From: Dyadobacter sp. CECT 9275 | Lineage (GTDB): Bacteria; Bacteroidota; Bacteroidia; Cytophagales; Spirosomataceae | DNA: 64,000 nt | Reading direction: 5' to 3' | Assembly (NCBI RefSeq): GCF_907164905.1 | Contig: NZ_CAJRAF010000002.1 | Location: 1,922,001-1,986,000, forward strand | Shown: in pieces, positions 63,660 to 64,000 of the stretch | Position numbering within the stretch: the stretch's first letter is position 1 | Layout of the letters: every line of letters starts with the position of its first letter | Made by a program: the position numbers and the translations under genes | Notes under the pieces: model-generated | What the model was told of the DNA's origin: nothing | Databases searched by the model: none | What the model saw: the letters and a program-made list of their open reading frames with translations, nothing else

Positions 63660-64000
63660 CTCCTTACTACTCACCTAACTCAATTTAATAATTACCATCG
63701 TGCTAACTACTCATTAACACCTGACTATTATTACCCCCTCGCACTAACTCATTACTGTTACGCGTTGGCTCTTGCTGGATGCCCGAGTATACTCCGGCAT
63801 TGCCATTTAACATTCAATATTTTAATTACCCTTCCCATCATTATATTCCGTGTAATGCTTCGGCAAACCTTTGTAAATCAACAAAAAACTTCCTTTTCCA
63901 GGCCATGAAAAGGCACAGAAAGATTCAACAACGTCATCCCCGTTACGGATGAACTGTTGCTGATACAAATGACATGGAAAAGGGTTAAAGTGAAATTAAC
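63660..64000. other. AT-rich region with no recognised gene (341 bases)
   Basis: No reading frame with coding character. One imperfect hairpin at 63926-63959 (CAACA..TCATCC with GGATGA..TGTTG) is the only structure seen. It may be the promoter side of a gene beyond the window. Confidence 0.5.

Noticed and set aside
63555..63908. 117-residue plus-strand frame at the window end
   Set aside because: It begins inside the MscS gene in another frame, crosses the terminator and has low-complexity, non-protein-like composition.

Overview
The window looks like chromosomal DNA from a Bacteroidota bacterium, most likely order Cytophagales (a Dyadobacter/Spirosoma-type relative; inferred from gene content only). 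Evidence includes Bacteroidota-style -7 promoter elements (TAnnTTTG), a fused CcoN-CcoO oxidase subunit, a DUF2723 (GT117) membrane protein, ThuA and DUF7133-type secreted sugar proteins, and a bS16 with a long tail. I see no tRNA, rRNA, insertion sequence, prophage or CRISPR array. Most of the window is ordinary core and niche metabolism.

Layout. 1-5.2 kb: an SGNH hydrolase/DUF7133 protein cut by the window edge, a ThuA-like protein, a beta-barrel protein, a DUF1761 protein and queG. 5.3-8.6 kb: grpE, dnaJ and a secreted endonuclease/exonuclease/phosphatase-fold protein. 8.7-17.3 kb (minus strand): DUF2723 protein, an ABC-2 exporter pair, two small unknowns, alanine dehydrogenase and tsaE. 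17.5-25.2 kb: carbohydrate-oxidation genes (two Gfo/Idh/MocA oxidoreductases, a secreted sugar isomerase-like protein, a PQQ dehydrogenase with built-in cytochrome c) and an AP-superfamily phosphatase.

25.2-38.2 kb is the most coherent block: a microaerobic respiration island in the order ccoI, ccoS, ccoNO, ccoQP, ccoG, ccoH, a SafE/DsbD-like gene, hemN, a soluble PAS histidine kinase, and a response regulator whose output domain is a Crp/Fnr module. Three copies of the palindrome TGACnnnnGTCA occur upstream of ccoI, ccoS-ccoNO and hemN, each followed by a Bacteroidota-type -7 element at helically related distances. My inference is that the kinase/REC-Crp pair does the job of FixL-FixJ-FixK for this island. 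This is the most interesting candidate system in the window.

38.3-51.3 kb: lpxB, queD, hldD, a sufB without sufC/sufD beside it, a CPA2 antiporter, an array of 90-bp tandem repeats that runs into the 3' end of a PLP-dependent deaminase gene, an RluD-type pseudouridine synthase, a GNAT enzyme, the rpsP-rimM-trmD operon, a YtxH gene pair and a stand-alone receiver. 51.4-63.6 kb: a large TPR protein, a truncated remnant resembling the start of a cytochrome-c peroxidase, a maltose-use cluster (GH65 phosphorylase, beta-phosphoglucomutase, GH13 amylase), a Gcr/'SpecificRecomb' membrane protein, a DUF1460 protein and an MscS channel. The last ~340 bases show no gene.
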